From: Lachnospiraceae bacterium
Lineage (GTDB): Bacteria; Bacillota; Clostridia; Lachnospirales; Lachnospiraceae
NCBI GenBank assembly: GCA_021769135.1
Contig: JAETTM010000028.1
Coordinates: forward strand, 1 to 50,890
Direction of reading: 5' to 3'
DNA length: 50,890 nt
Below, one piece after another: positions 26,480 to 33,863 of this stretch (positions are counted from its first letter, which is position 1; every line of letters starts with the position of its first letter). The position numbers and the translations under genes were made by a program. A model generated the notes under the pieces. That model searched no databases. It had not been told where the DNA came from and saw nothing but the letters and a program-made list of their open reading frames with translations.

Positions 26480-26572
26480 AAATTGAAAATTTTCAATCGC
26501 GAGATTTGTGTCTGCGCGTTGCTTGCCACAAACTCGTTATGCGCAAAAAGCAGCGCAAGAATGGGGTAAAAT

Positions 26573-27199
26573 ATGAATATAAAATTTGATAACCATGACA
26601 GCCGGATTAAATATTATGAATTAATGCTTGAGAGGGATTTGGCCCATCTGCCCTGTTTTCCCCTCCCGGATGGATACCGGTTTGTTTTTTATCAGCCGGG
26701 GGATTGCGGCAGTTGGATTGAAATAGAGAAGTCCGCCAAAGAATTTACCAGCTATGAACAGGGGAAGGACGCATGGAGTAAATATTACGGGGCCAATGAA
26801 GCCATGCTTCCTCAAAGGATGGTTTTTATCGAAAATGAGGACGGGAGGAAGGTGGCCACAGCTACCGCTTATTATGATGTATTTGGGCGGGATACATCGG
26901 GAGACGGCTGGCTGCATTGGGTAGCCGTCCACAGGGAGTATCAGGGGAAAGGGCTTTCGAAACCTTTGGTTTCCCATACGCTGGATGTGATGCGCCGATT
27001 GGGATACGCCCATGCCAAAATCCCTACGCAAACCACTTCGTGGGTGGCCTGCAAGGTTTACCTGGACCTGGGCTTTTGGCCGATACCCCAAAACGCAATA
27101 AATAGCAGGAAAGGCTGGGAAATAGTCAAAGCCCTTACCGGGCATCCGGCGCTTGATTCTTTTAGCCCGGCGGGCATGGAGGAGATTTTGGCAAGATAG
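26573..27199 (+). CDS. GNAT-family acetyltransferase inside the microcompartment locus
   Basis: A 208-aa protein with a GNAT core: WLHWVAVHREYQGKGLSKPL (acetyl-CoA binding loop Q/R-x-x-G-x-G) and a late CKVYLDLGFWPI. The first 80 residues are helical and have no known domain. GNATs are not standard parts of glycyl-radical microcompartments, so it may be a passenger gene. The spacer before it carries an AATTGAAAATTTTCAAT palindrome (about 26478-26496) and the repeated start-proximal motif. Confidence 0.85.
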   Translation: MNIKFDNHDSRIKYYELMLERDLAHLPCFPLPDGYRFVFYQPGDCGSWIEIEKSAKEFTSYEQGKDAWSKYYGANEAMLPQRMVFIENEDGRKVATATAYYDVFGRDTSGDGWLHWVAVHREYQGKGLSKPLVSHTLDVMRRLGYAHAKIPTQTTSWVACKVYLDLGFWPIPQNAINSRKGWEIVKALTGHPALDSFSPAGMEEILAR

Positions 27200-27281
27200 C
27201 AATTTCATATGAAAAAAATGATTTTCAAGGGTGTCGCATCGGGCAGGGAACGGCCGGCACCTGTGAAAAATGTTTCTAATT

Positions 27282-27325
27282 CCACACAAAAACAAGTTGA
27301 CGCATGTTGTTTTGTGTGGTATTAT
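27282..27325 (+). promoter_or_regulatory. Promoter with overlapping inverted repeat before the aldolase gene
   Basis: TTGACG (27297-27302), 17-bp spacer, TATTAT (27320-27325). A perfect 10-bp inverted repeat, CCACACAAAA (27282-27291) and TTTTGTGTGG (27310-27319), brackets the -35 and spacer, and ACAACACAAAACC follows. This arrangement suits a repressor; the DeoR-family protein at 36274 is the local candidate. Confidence 0.75.
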
Positions 27326-27385
27326 GAAAATACAAACAACACAAAACCAATACATGCATATAAATCTAAGGAGGATAAGGGAATT

Positions 27386-28189
27386 ATGCTAAACGAATAT
27401 GAAATTAAGAAGGAAATGTGTGAAATCGGCAAAAGGGTTTATAACCGTGGGATGGTTGCGGCTAATGACGGTAACTTTTCCGTGAAGCTTAACGACAACG
27501 AATTCCTTTGCACGCCTACAGGGGTAAGCAAAGGGTTTATGACTCCGGAATATATCTGTAAAGTGGATGCGGAGGGGAAAGTAATCCAGGCTAACAAAGG
27601 CTTTAAACCTTCTTCCGAGATTAAGATGCATATGAGGGTGTATAAAGAGAGGCCGGACGTGCAGGCGGTGGTACATGCCCATCCTTTGTACGCTACCAGT
27701 TTTGCCATTGCAGGGATTCCTCTGACACAGCCTATTATGCCGGAAGCGGTCATTTCTTTGGGATGCGTGCCGATTGCGGAGTACGGCACACCTTCTACGA
27801 ATGAGATTCCCGATGCGGTATCCAAATATCTGCAGTATTATGACGCGGTACTTTTGGAAAACCACGGCGCGTTGGCATATTCCGATTCCCTTTTGGGCGC
27901 TTACCATAAAATGGAATCCGTGGAATTCTATGCACGTTTATTATATCAGTCCAAGGTTTTGGGCGGACCGAAGGAATTGTCCCAGGCGCAGGTGGAAAGG
28001 TTGTATGAAATCCGCAGGCAATTTGGCATGACCGGTAAACATCCGGCGGATTTATGTCCGAATAAGAAGGCGGGCAAACCCAGCTGCCATAGCTGCGGAG
28101 GTTCCTGCGGGTCAAGTTCTGACAGCAAAACCGATGCCGATTTGGTAGCTTCTATTACAAAGAAAGTGATGGAGCAGCTCGGATTATAA
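27386..28189 (+). CDS. Class II aldolase (fuculose/rhamnulose-phosphate type) with C-terminal encapsulation peptide
   Basis: A 267-aa protein whose first 215 residues or so form a FucA-like zinc aldolase. It has AANDGNFSVKL, CTPTGVSKGF, the catalytic Glu in SSEIKMHM, the zinc pair VHAHP, and the third His in LLENHGAL. It would split fuculose- or rhamnulose-1-phosphate into DHAP and lactaldehyde. About 50 extra residues follow: a Cys-rich linker with CHSCGGSC, then an amphipathic helix DADLVASITKKVMEQLGL, a classic encapsulation tag. The ATG at 27386 follows AAGGAGG; a longer frame runs into the promoter and is rejected. Confidence 0.92.
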   Translation: MLNEYEIKKEMCEIGKRVYNRGMVAANDGNFSVKLNDNEFLCTPTGVSKGFMTPEYICKVDAEGKVIQANKGFKPSSEIKMHMRVYKERPDVQAVVHAHPLYATSFAIAGIPLTQPIMPEAVISLGCVPIAEYGTPSTNEIPDAVSKYLQYYDAVLLENHGALAYSDSLLGAYHKMESVEFYARLLYQSKVLGGPKELSQAQVERLYEIRRQFGMTGKHPADLCPNKKAGKPSCHSCGGSCGSSSDSKTDADLVASITKKVMEQLGL

Positions 28190-28263
28190 AAGCTTGAGTT
28201 GCGAATTTGTGAATACACGCATTTTATGGCACAGTTTCCGATAAGACAAAAAAGAGGTAGGCT

Positions 28264-28731
28264 ATGGATGAACAGTTAATCTGCCGGGCAGTGGAGCAGG
28301 CGGTAAGGGAAGCCGGAAAGGCAGTTATGACGCTGGAGAAGGCGAAGAAGCTGATAGAGAAGGTGGAAAGGAAAGCGGAAGAAATGGGGGTTTCCGCCAT
28401 CATAGCGGTTGCCGATAGGGCTGCCAGGCCGGTGGCCGTTCATTGTATGGACAACGCTTACATAGCCAGCTTTGATATTGCGTTAAACAAGGCATACACT
28501 TCTGCAGCACTGAAAATGTCCACAAAGAAGCTTTCCGGGCTTTCGGGCCCAGGCCAGCCGCTGTATGGCATACAGCATACCAATGAAGGAAAAATCGTTA
28601 TATTCGGCGGCGGCGAGGTATTGGAAATTAACGGGAAAATAGCGGGAGCATTAGGCGTAAGCGGCGGAACGCTGGAACAGGATACCTTTTTGGCCGCATA
28701 TGGAAAAGAAGTATTCGGGCAGATTGTATGA
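28264..28731 (+). CDS. GlcG/HbpS-family protein (PduO C-terminal-like)
   Basis: A 155-aa protein with the heme-degradation/HbpS domain: LEKAKKLIEKVERKAEEMG, then ADRAARPVAVHCMD, ALNKAYTSAALKM, and late AGALGVSGGTLEQD. Related domains form the C-terminal part of PduO in B12-dependent loci and recur in glycyl-radical loci. The role is unresolved, with redox cofactor or flavin/heme binding proposed. The N-terminal MDEQLICRAVEQAVREAG could act as an encapsulation helix. The ribosome site is AGAGGTAGG. Confidence 0.87.
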   Translation: MDEQLICRAVEQAVREAGKAVMTLEKAKKLIEKVERKAEEMGVSAIIAVADRAARPVAVHCMDNAYIASFDIALNKAYTSAALKMSTKKLSGLSGPGQPLYGIQHTNEGKIVIFGGGEVLEINGKIAGALGVSGGTLEQDTFLAAYGKEVFGQIV

Positions 28732-28739
28732 ACGAAAAC

Positions 28740-28771
28740 GTAACAGTTCAGCCGAAAGGCTGAACTGTTAC
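28740..28771. repeat. Perfect hairpin GTAACAGTTCAGCC / GGCTGAACTGTTAC
   Basis: Two 14-nt arms with a GAAA loop lie between the HbpS-like and aldehyde dehydrogenase genes. The same arms flank a 144-bp stretch at 41571-41714, and half of the pair occurs near 9500. It could modulate mRNA stability inside the operon. Confidence 0.75.
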
Positions 28772-28799
28772 ACGAAAACAGGAAAGGGATGGTAAATCA

Positions 28800-30188
28800 G
28801 TGGCAGTAAATGAACAGTTGGTTCAGGATGTGGTAAAAGAGGTGGTTGCAAAGCTTCAAATCAACGCTGAGGTAAGCGGAAGCAAAGGCGTGTTCGCCGA
28901 TATGAATACGGCGATTGAAGCGGCGAAGCAGGCACAGAAAAAAGTGCGCACAATGTCCATGGACCAAAGGGAAAAAATTATATCCATTATTAGAAGAAAG
29001 ACAAAAGAAAATGCGGAAATCCTGGCGCGGATGGGCGTTCAGGAAACCGGCATGGGAAATGTAGGGCATAAAATACTGAAACATCATCTTGTGGCGGAAA
29101 GGACGCCCGGAACGGAAGATATCACTACCACAGCCTGGTCGGGCGACAGGGGGCTGACTCTGGTAGAAATGGGACCTTTCGGGGTTATCGGTGCGATTAC
29201 CCCGTGCACTAACCCTACAGAAACGATTATATGCAATACTATCGGCATGCTGGCAGGAGGGAATACGGTGGTGTTCAATCCTCACCCGGCGGCGATAAAG
29301 ACTTCCATATTTGCGATAAATATGCTGAACGAGGCTTCCCTGGAAGCGGGCGGCCCGGATGCGATTGCATGTACGGTGGAAAAACCCACGCTGGAAACGA
29401 GCAATATCATGATGAAGCATAAAGATATCTCCCTGCTGGTGGCAACCGGCGGCCCTGGGGTAGTGACGGCAGTATTATCCTCCGGCAAGAGGGGCATCGG
29501 GGCGGGGGCAGGCAATCCTCCCGCGTTGGTGGATGCGACGGCGGATGTGAGAAAAGCGGCAGAGGATATTGTAAACGGATGTACCTTTGACAATAATCTC
29601 CCATGTATTGCGGAAAAAGAAATCGTGGCGGTGGACAGCGTAGCGGATGAACTGATGCACTATATGATAAGTGAGCAGGGCTGCTACCGGATAGACAAAG
29701 AAGAGCAGGATAAGCTGACGAAAACGGTGTTGACGCCCAAGGGGCTGAACCGGAAATGCGTAGGCAGAAGCGCAAAAGCCCTGCTTGCCATGATAGGGGT
29801 TGACGTGCCGGACAATATCCGCTGTATCGTATTTGAAGGGGAGAAGGAACACCCCCTGATTTCAGAGGAACTGATGATGCCGATTCTTGGAATGGTAAGG
29901 GCAAAGGACTTTGACGATGCGGTGGAAAAGGCGGTATGGCTGGAGCACGGCAACAGGCATTCGGCACATATTCATTCAAAGAATGTAGATAATATCACAA
30001 AATATGCAAAAGCCATTGATACGGCAATCCTTGTGAAGAACGCGCCTTCCTATGCGGCGCTTGGCTTTGGCGGCGAAGGGTACTGTACCTTCACAATAGC
30101 CAGCAGGACGGGCGAGGGATTGACAAGCGCCAGCGCATTCACCAAGAGGAGGCGCTGCGTGATGTCCGATAGCCTTTGCATCCGATAG
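28800..30188 (+). CDS. CoA-acylating propionaldehyde dehydrogenase (PduP-like)
   Basis: A 462-aa aldehyde dehydrogenase of the CoA-acylating microcompartment type. The first 20 residues or so (NEQLVQDVVKEVVAKLQI) are an encapsulation-type helix, followed by a short linker. The catalytic core has GPFGVIGAITPCTNPTE, VATGGPGVV, and the active Cys in GCTFDNNLPC. It converts propanal, CoA and NAD+ to propionyl-CoA inside the shell. The start is GTG at 28800 with AGGAAAGGG upstream; the nearer ATG at 28789 hits a stop. The length is normal for PduP/EutE. Confidence 0.93.
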   Translation: MAVNEQLVQDVVKEVVAKLQINAEVSGSKGVFADMNTAIEAAKQAQKKVRTMSMDQREKIISIIRRKTKENAEILARMGVQETGMGNVGHKILKHHLVAERTPGTEDITTTAWSGDRGLTLVEMGPFGVIGAITPCTNPTETIICNTIGMLAGGNTVVFNPHPAAIKTSIFAINMLNEASLEAGGPDAIACTVEKPTLETSNIMMKHKDISLLVATGGPGVVTAVLSSGKRGIGAGAGNPPALVDATADVRKAAEDIVNGCTFDNNLPCIAEKEIVAVDSVADELMHYMISEQGCYRIDKEEQDKLTKTVLTPKGLNRKCVGRSAKALLAMIGVDVPDNIRCIVFEGEKEHPLISEELMMPILGMVRAKDFDDAVEKAVWLEHGNRHSAHIHSKNVDNITKYAKAIDTAILVKNAPSYAALGFGGEGYCTFTIASRTGEGLTSASAFTKRRRCVMSDSLCIR

Positions 30189-30213
30189 TTTTGCGGCTGG
30201 AAAAGGAGAAATT

Positions 30214-31425
30214 ATGAGCAATGTGAATACGATTGATGTGGAAGCGGTAGTAAAGCAGGTGCTGGAAAGCATGATGGACCGCGGGGCAGTAAACAGCAGC
30301 AGCCAGGCGGCTGGCGGGCAGATACCGAAGACGGCAAGGGTTGCCATGTTAACTGCGTTGGAAAAATATGAGGTAAAGGAATTCCCGATTCCGGAAGTAG
30401 GGGATGGGGATATTCTGGTAAAGGTGGAGGGCTGCGGAATCTGCGGCACCGATGCCCACGAATTCAAAAGGGATCCCTTTGGGCTGATACCGGTAGCGTT
30501 AGGGCATGAAGGCACCGGCGAAATCGTAAAGATGGGTAAAAATGTAAAAGCTGACAGCGCCGGAAAGCCGCTCAAGGTAGGCGACAAAGTGGTAACCTGT
30601 ATGATATTTAAGGATAACCCGGATATTACCATGTTCGACCTGAATAAGCAGAACGTGGGCGGGGCCGATGTATACGGATTGCTCCCGGATGATGACATCC
30701 ATCTGAACGGCTGGTTTTCCGATTACATATTGATTAGGGAAGGCTCCACAGTATTTAATGTAAGCGATTTGGATTTGAAATCCAGGATTTTGATTGAGCC
30801 CTGTGCGGTGCTGGTTCACGCAGTGGAAAGGGCCAAGACAACAGGAATCCTCCGTTTCAACAGCAGAGTTGTGGTACAGGGCTGCGGGCCTATCGGGCTG
30901 ATTTGTATCGCTGTCCTGCGCACGATGGGGATTGAAAATATCGTAGCGGTGGACGGGGAACAGAAACGTCTGGACTTTGCGAAAGAGATGGGAGCGGAGA
31001 AATCCGTAAACTTTAAAGACCATAAAGGTATCGAAGCGCTGGCAAATGCGGTGAAGGATGCTTTCGGAGGATATCCGGCGGATTTTGCATTCCAGTGTAC
31101 CGGCTCTCCGGCCGCACATTCCAATATTTATAAGTTCATCCGCAATGGCGGCGGGCTGTGCGAACTGGGATTCTTCATTAACGGCGGGGACGCCACGATT
31201 AACCCCCACTTCGATATCTGCTCCAAGGAAATCACTACGGTGGGCTCCTGGGTATATACATTAAGGGATTATGCCACAACCTTTGACTTCTTAAAGAGGG
31301 CAAAAGGAATCGGCCTTCCGATAGATAAGCTGATAACCCATGAGTTCCCGTTGGAACAGATTAACGAAGCCCATGTGACAAACCTGAAAATGGAAGGCTT
31401 GAAAATAGCGATTATCAATAAATAG
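30214..31425 (+). CDS. Zinc-dependent alcohol dehydrogenase with N-terminal encapsulation peptide
   Basis: A 403-aa medium-chain dehydrogenase. Residues 5-23 (NTIDVEAVVKQVLESMMDR) form an encapsulation-type helix, followed by a Ser/Gln/Ala/Gly linker to about residue 37. The catalytic zinc segment is EGCGICGTDAHEFKR, with LGHEGTGEIVKMG, and the Rossmann fold begins VVVQGCGPIGL. The usual four-Cys structural zinc lobe is not seen after GDKVVTC. It likely reduces propanal to propanol and recycles NADH; lactaldehyde reduction is also possible. Microcompartments more often use an iron-type enzyme (PduQ). Confidence 0.9.
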   Translation: MSNVNTIDVEAVVKQVLESMMDRGAVNSSSQAAGGQIPKTARVAMLTALEKYEVKEFPIPEVGDGDILVKVEGCGICGTDAHEFKRDPFGLIPVALGHEGTGEIVKMGKNVKADSAGKPLKVGDKVVTCMIFKDNPDITMFDLNKQNVGGADVYGLLPDDDIHLNGWFSDYILIREGSTVFNVSDLDLKSRILIEPCAVLVHAVERAKTTGILRFNSRVVVQGCGPIGLICIAVLRTMGIENIVAVDGEQKRLDFAKEMGAEKSVNFKDHKGIEALANAVKDAFGGYPADFAFQCTGSPAAHSNIYKFIRNGGGLCELGFFINGGDATINPHFDICSKEITTVGSWVYTLRDYATTFDFLKRAKGIGLPIDKLITHEFPLEQINEAHVTNLKMEGLKIAIINK

Positions 31426-31440
31426 AAGCGGAGTTAAGGT

Positions 31441-31755
31441 ATGGGAGAAGCAGTAGGGATTATAGAGGTATTCGGGCTTGCAACTGCATTTGCGGCAGCG
31501 GACGCGGGATGTAAAGCTGCTAATGTAACGATTGAAAATTTCGATAAGAATAAGCCGGCCAATGCAGACGCGCTTCCCGTGCCGCTTATCGTAATGATAA
31601 AATTCCGTGGATCCATATCGGATGTCCGCGCGGCAGTTGCAGCAGCAAAGCAAAGGGCGGAAGAACTGGCCGGAGTAGTGGCAACCCACGAAATCGCCAG
31701 CCCCGAAGCCGACACAGAAAAAATGCTTAGACTTAGCGGCATGGATAAAGTATAA
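31441..31755 (+). CDS. BMC-H shell protein with altered pore region
   Basis: A 104-aa BMC domain: AVGIIEVFGLATAFAAADAG, then VTIENFD, FRGSISDVRAAVAAAK, and VVATHEIASP. Hexamers of such proteins tile the shell. The segment that normally holds a KIGSG-type pore is replaced by NKPANADALPVP, an insertion of about 10 residues, so the central pore must differ from the two classic BMC-H proteins downstream. The next gene is 147 bp away, separated by a dispersed repeat. Confidence 0.9.
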   Translation: MGEAVGIIEVFGLATAFAAADAGCKAANVTIENFDKNKPANADALPVPLIVMIKFRGSISDVRAAVAAAKQRAEELAGVVATHEIASPEADTEKMLRLSGMDKV

Positions 31756-31765
31756 TAAATATAAA

Positions 31766-31890
31766 TGCGGAACTGGAATAAAAAAACAGCATCAGCCCGG
31801 ACAGTGCCCCGGAGTAATTTGCAGACGCGAAGCGGATGGAAATCACTCCGCGAGAAAGGGCACTGGTAGGGCGGATGCGGAACTGGAATA
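31766..31890 (+). repeat. Dispersed hairpin repeat, copy 4
   Basis: It starts with TGCGGAACTGGAA and ends with the same sequence before an AGGAGG site. CAGTGCCC (31802-31809) pairs with GGGCACTG (31858-31865), and CGGAG (31810-31814) pairs with CTCCG (31846-31850). It lies between two shell genes of one operon. Its stem bases differ from the other copies but still pair. Confidence 0.82.
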
Positions 31891-31901
31891 GGAGGTTAAG
31901 T

Positions 31902-32177
31902 ATGACGCAATTGGCATTGGGTATGATAGAAACGAGGGGCCTGACAGCAGCTATCGAAGCATCGGATGCAATGATTAAGGCTGCGGAAGTGACATTGATT
32001 GGCACAGAAAAAATCGGCTCTGGCCTTGTAACGGTTATGGTACGCGGCGATGTAGGAGCGGTAAAAGCGGCTGTGGAAGCCGGAAGCGTAAGGGCGGCAG
32101 CCCTTGGGGAACTGGTGGCTACCCACGTGATACCGAGGCCCCACAGCGATGTGGAGAAAATTTTACCTTTAATTTAA
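31902..32177 (+). CDS. BMC-H shell protein (PduA/PduJ-like)
   Basis: A 91-aa canonical [24 protein letters not shown], pore segment [24 protein letters not shown], and ending [17 protein letters not shown]. It forms hexamers with small pores for substrate passage. The ATG at 31902 has AGGAGG supplied at the end of the dispersed repeat; an upstream in-frame ATG at 31836 would translate the repeat and is rejected. It is a close paralogue of the domain at 32645-32923. Confidence 0.93.
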   Translation: MTQLALGMIETRGLTAAIEASDAMIKAAEVTLIGTEKIGSGLVTVMVRGDVGAVKAAVEAGSVRAAALGELVATHVIPRPHSDVEKILPLI

Positions 32178-32188
32178 GGAGGTAAATC

Positions 32189-32506
32189 ATGGGAAATGCA
32201 TATGGGTTCTTTGAAATCCCAAGTACTACGGCAGCGATTGATGCTCTTGATATTATGTGCAAAACAGCCGATGTGGAATTCATTACATGGGAAAAGAAAC
32301 TGGGCGGCAGGCTGGTGACGATTATCATACGGGGAAGCGTATCGGATGTAAAGCAGGCGATAGAAGCGGCAGAGCATAACGCAATCAAAAAGCCGGCAGC
32401 TACAGTGGTAATTGCCAATCCCCATGAAGAAATCATTAAACTGGTGAAGAAGAGCGCCAGCCGCTTGACGAATATATCAACGGCCTGGAATGACGAAATG
32501 GAGTAA
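32189..32506 (+). CDS. BMC-H-like shell protein
   Basis: A 105-aa BMC-domain protein: AYGFFEIPSTTAAIDALDIM, ITWEKKLGGRLVTIIIRG and VSDVKQAIEAAEHNA, ending ANPHEEIIKLVKKS plus a short tail. The pore loop reads KKLGGR rather than KIGSG, so pore charge and size differ. The ribosome site AAGGAGG lies 8 nt before the ATG. The next gene starts 3 nt after its stop. Confidence 0.9.
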   Translation: MGNAYGFFEIPSTTAAIDALDIMCKTADVEFITWEKKLGGRLVTIIIRGSVSDVKQAIEAAEHNAIKKPAATVVIANPHEEIIKLVKKSASRLTNISTAWNDEME

Positions 32507-32509
32507 CAT

Positions 32510-32923
32510 ATGGCGGAACAGAAAAACGCGGCAAAAAAAACTCCGGCAAAAGCCGAAGATAATAAATTAAAAAAGACAGAAACAGTGAAAGCAGAAGCAA
32601 TAAAAGCTGAGTCAATGAAAACAGAGCCAAAGGAGGAAAAAAGGATGGCACAGGAAGCATTAGGAATGGTGGAAACAAGAGGTTTGGTAGCATCTATTGA
32701 GGCAGCGGATGCAATGTTAAAGGCTGCAAACGTAACATTGGTTGGAACGGAAAAAATCGGTTCCGGTTTGGTAAGCGTTATGGTACGCGGCGATGTAGGC
32801 GCAGTAAACGCAGCAGTGGAAGCGGGCAGCGCAAGCGCATCGAGATTGGGCGAACTGGTAGCAACCCATGTAATTCCCAGGCCTCATACGGATGTGGAGA
32901 AGATTCTTCCCGTTTTGAAATAA
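32510..32923 (+). CDS. BMC-H shell protein with lysine-rich N-terminal tail and a second internal start
   Basis: Residues 46-137 are a classic BMC-H ([45 protein letters not shown]). The first 45 residues are a Lys/Ala/Glu-rich tail with repeated KAE motifs ([15 protein letters not shown]). Two starts look usable: ATG at 32510 behind TGGAG, and ATG at 32645 behind a strong AAAGGAGG inside the tail. The gene may therefore make both a tailed and a plain subunit. The tail has no hydrophobic pattern and could bind partners or nucleic acid. Confidence 0.9.
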   Translation: MAEQKNAAKKTPAKAEDNKLKKTETVKAEAIKAESMKTEPKEEKRMAQEALGMVETRGLVASIEAADAMLKAANVTLVGTEKIGSGLVSVMVRGDVGAVNAAVEAGSASASRLGELVATHVIPRPHTDVEKILPVLK

Positions 32924-32973
32924 GGAACGGACAGGGGCTCATATACCCGGCAGCGGGGGATGGACTTAAGAAG

Positions 32974-33042
32974 ATGGGCGGGCATTGCCCGCCCATAAAT
33001 TTCATTACGATAAGCCGGCTCGCGGAGCGTGGCGGCGTTCGT
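32974..33042 (+). repeat. Hairpin plus 40-bp dispersed repeat before pduL
   Basis: ATGGGCGGGC and GCCCGCCCAT (32974-32996) form a perfect 10-bp hairpin. It is followed by a 40-bp repeat at 33004-33042 starting ATTACGATAAGCCGGC, found again at 37132-37171, also just after a hairpin. The hairpin may reduce read-through; no T-run is present. An open frame through this block is not part of PduL. Confidence 0.6.
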
Positions 33043-33072
33043 TTTATAGGCTTTATGTTTCGGAGGAGAAGG

Positions 33073-33762
33073 ATGATGGGCAATAACGGTATGGTAGATA
33101 GTATGGCCGATGGAATAACAGGCGGCCAGGTGGAGCTGATTGCCAGAATGGTAATGGAAGCAATGAATCAGAAGCAGGATACCGGCAAAGGATATATGGT
33201 TCCGGTGGGGGTCTCCGCAAGGCATGTACATTTGACCCAGGAGCATGTGGAAATCCTTTTTGGGGAAGGTTACCATTTGACGAAGAAAAAAGAGCTGATG
33301 GGCGGACAGTTTGCCTCTAATGAACTGGTGACGATTGTAGGCCTGAAGCTTAGAGCAATAGAAAATGTAAGGATATTAGGACCGGTAAGGAGCAAATCCC
33401 AGGTGGAAATCTCATCCACCGATGCGATAAAGCTGGGTGTGAAAGCGCCTATCAGGGAGTCCGGAAATGTGGCTGGCAGCGCCCCGATTGCGCTGGTAGG
33501 CCCGAAAGGGGCATTGTATCTTAAAGAAGGGTGCATTGTGGCCAAAAGGCATATCCATATGTCTCCGAAGGATGCGATGGCGGCGGGAGCGAAAGACGGC
33601 GATATTGTTTCCGTAAAGGCGGAGAACGAAAGAGGAACCGTATTCAATAATGTACAGGTAAGGGTAGATGAAAGCTTTACGCTGGAAATGCATATCGATA
33701 CGGATGAGGCCAATGCCGCTAAGATTGCAACAGGGGATACGGTGAGGATTATTAATGACTAA
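33073..33762 (+). CDS. pduL: Phosphate propanoyltransferase (PduL)
   Basis: A 229-aa PduL-type phosphotransacylase that converts propionyl-CoA and phosphate to propionyl-phosphate and regenerates CoA inside the shell. Two PduL repeats carry the zinc histidines in VGVSARHVHLT and VAKRHIHMSP, and the end reads HIDTDEANAA then GDTVRI. The N-terminal GGQVELIARMVMEAMNQK is an amphipathic helix of the encapsulation type. ATG at 33073 (or 33076) follows GGAGG. Confidence 0.93.
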   Translation: MMGNNGMVDSMADGITGGQVELIARMVMEAMNQKQDTGKGYMVPVGVSARHVHLTQEHVEILFGEGYHLTKKKELMGGQFASNELVTIVGLKLRAIENVRILGPVRSKSQVEISSTDAIKLGVKAPIRESGNVAGSAPIALVGPKGALYLKEGCIVAKRHIHMSPKDAMAAGAKDGDIVSVKAENERGTVFNNVQVRVDESFTLEMHIDTDEANAAKIATGDTVRIIND

Positions 33763-33863
33763 GGACGGGAATCGGGTTCGGTTTATAATGTCCGCTATCA
33801 TTTCATTACAGTTCTTAAGCGGCCGTTGCGCAAGAATGATTACAGAAAGGCATGGTTGTACAT

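Noticed and set aside
27209-27385. N-terminal extension of the aldolase
   Set aside because: It spans a strong promoter and inverted repeat, and AAGGAGG marks the ATG at 27386.
28797-29420. Open frame antisense to the aldehyde dehydrogenase
   Set aside because: Reverse-strand shadow with no start signals or recognisable motifs.
32974-33072. N-terminal extension of PduL
   Set aside because: It crosses a hairpin and a dispersed repeat. GGAGG directly precedes the ATG at 33073 and the family starts there.
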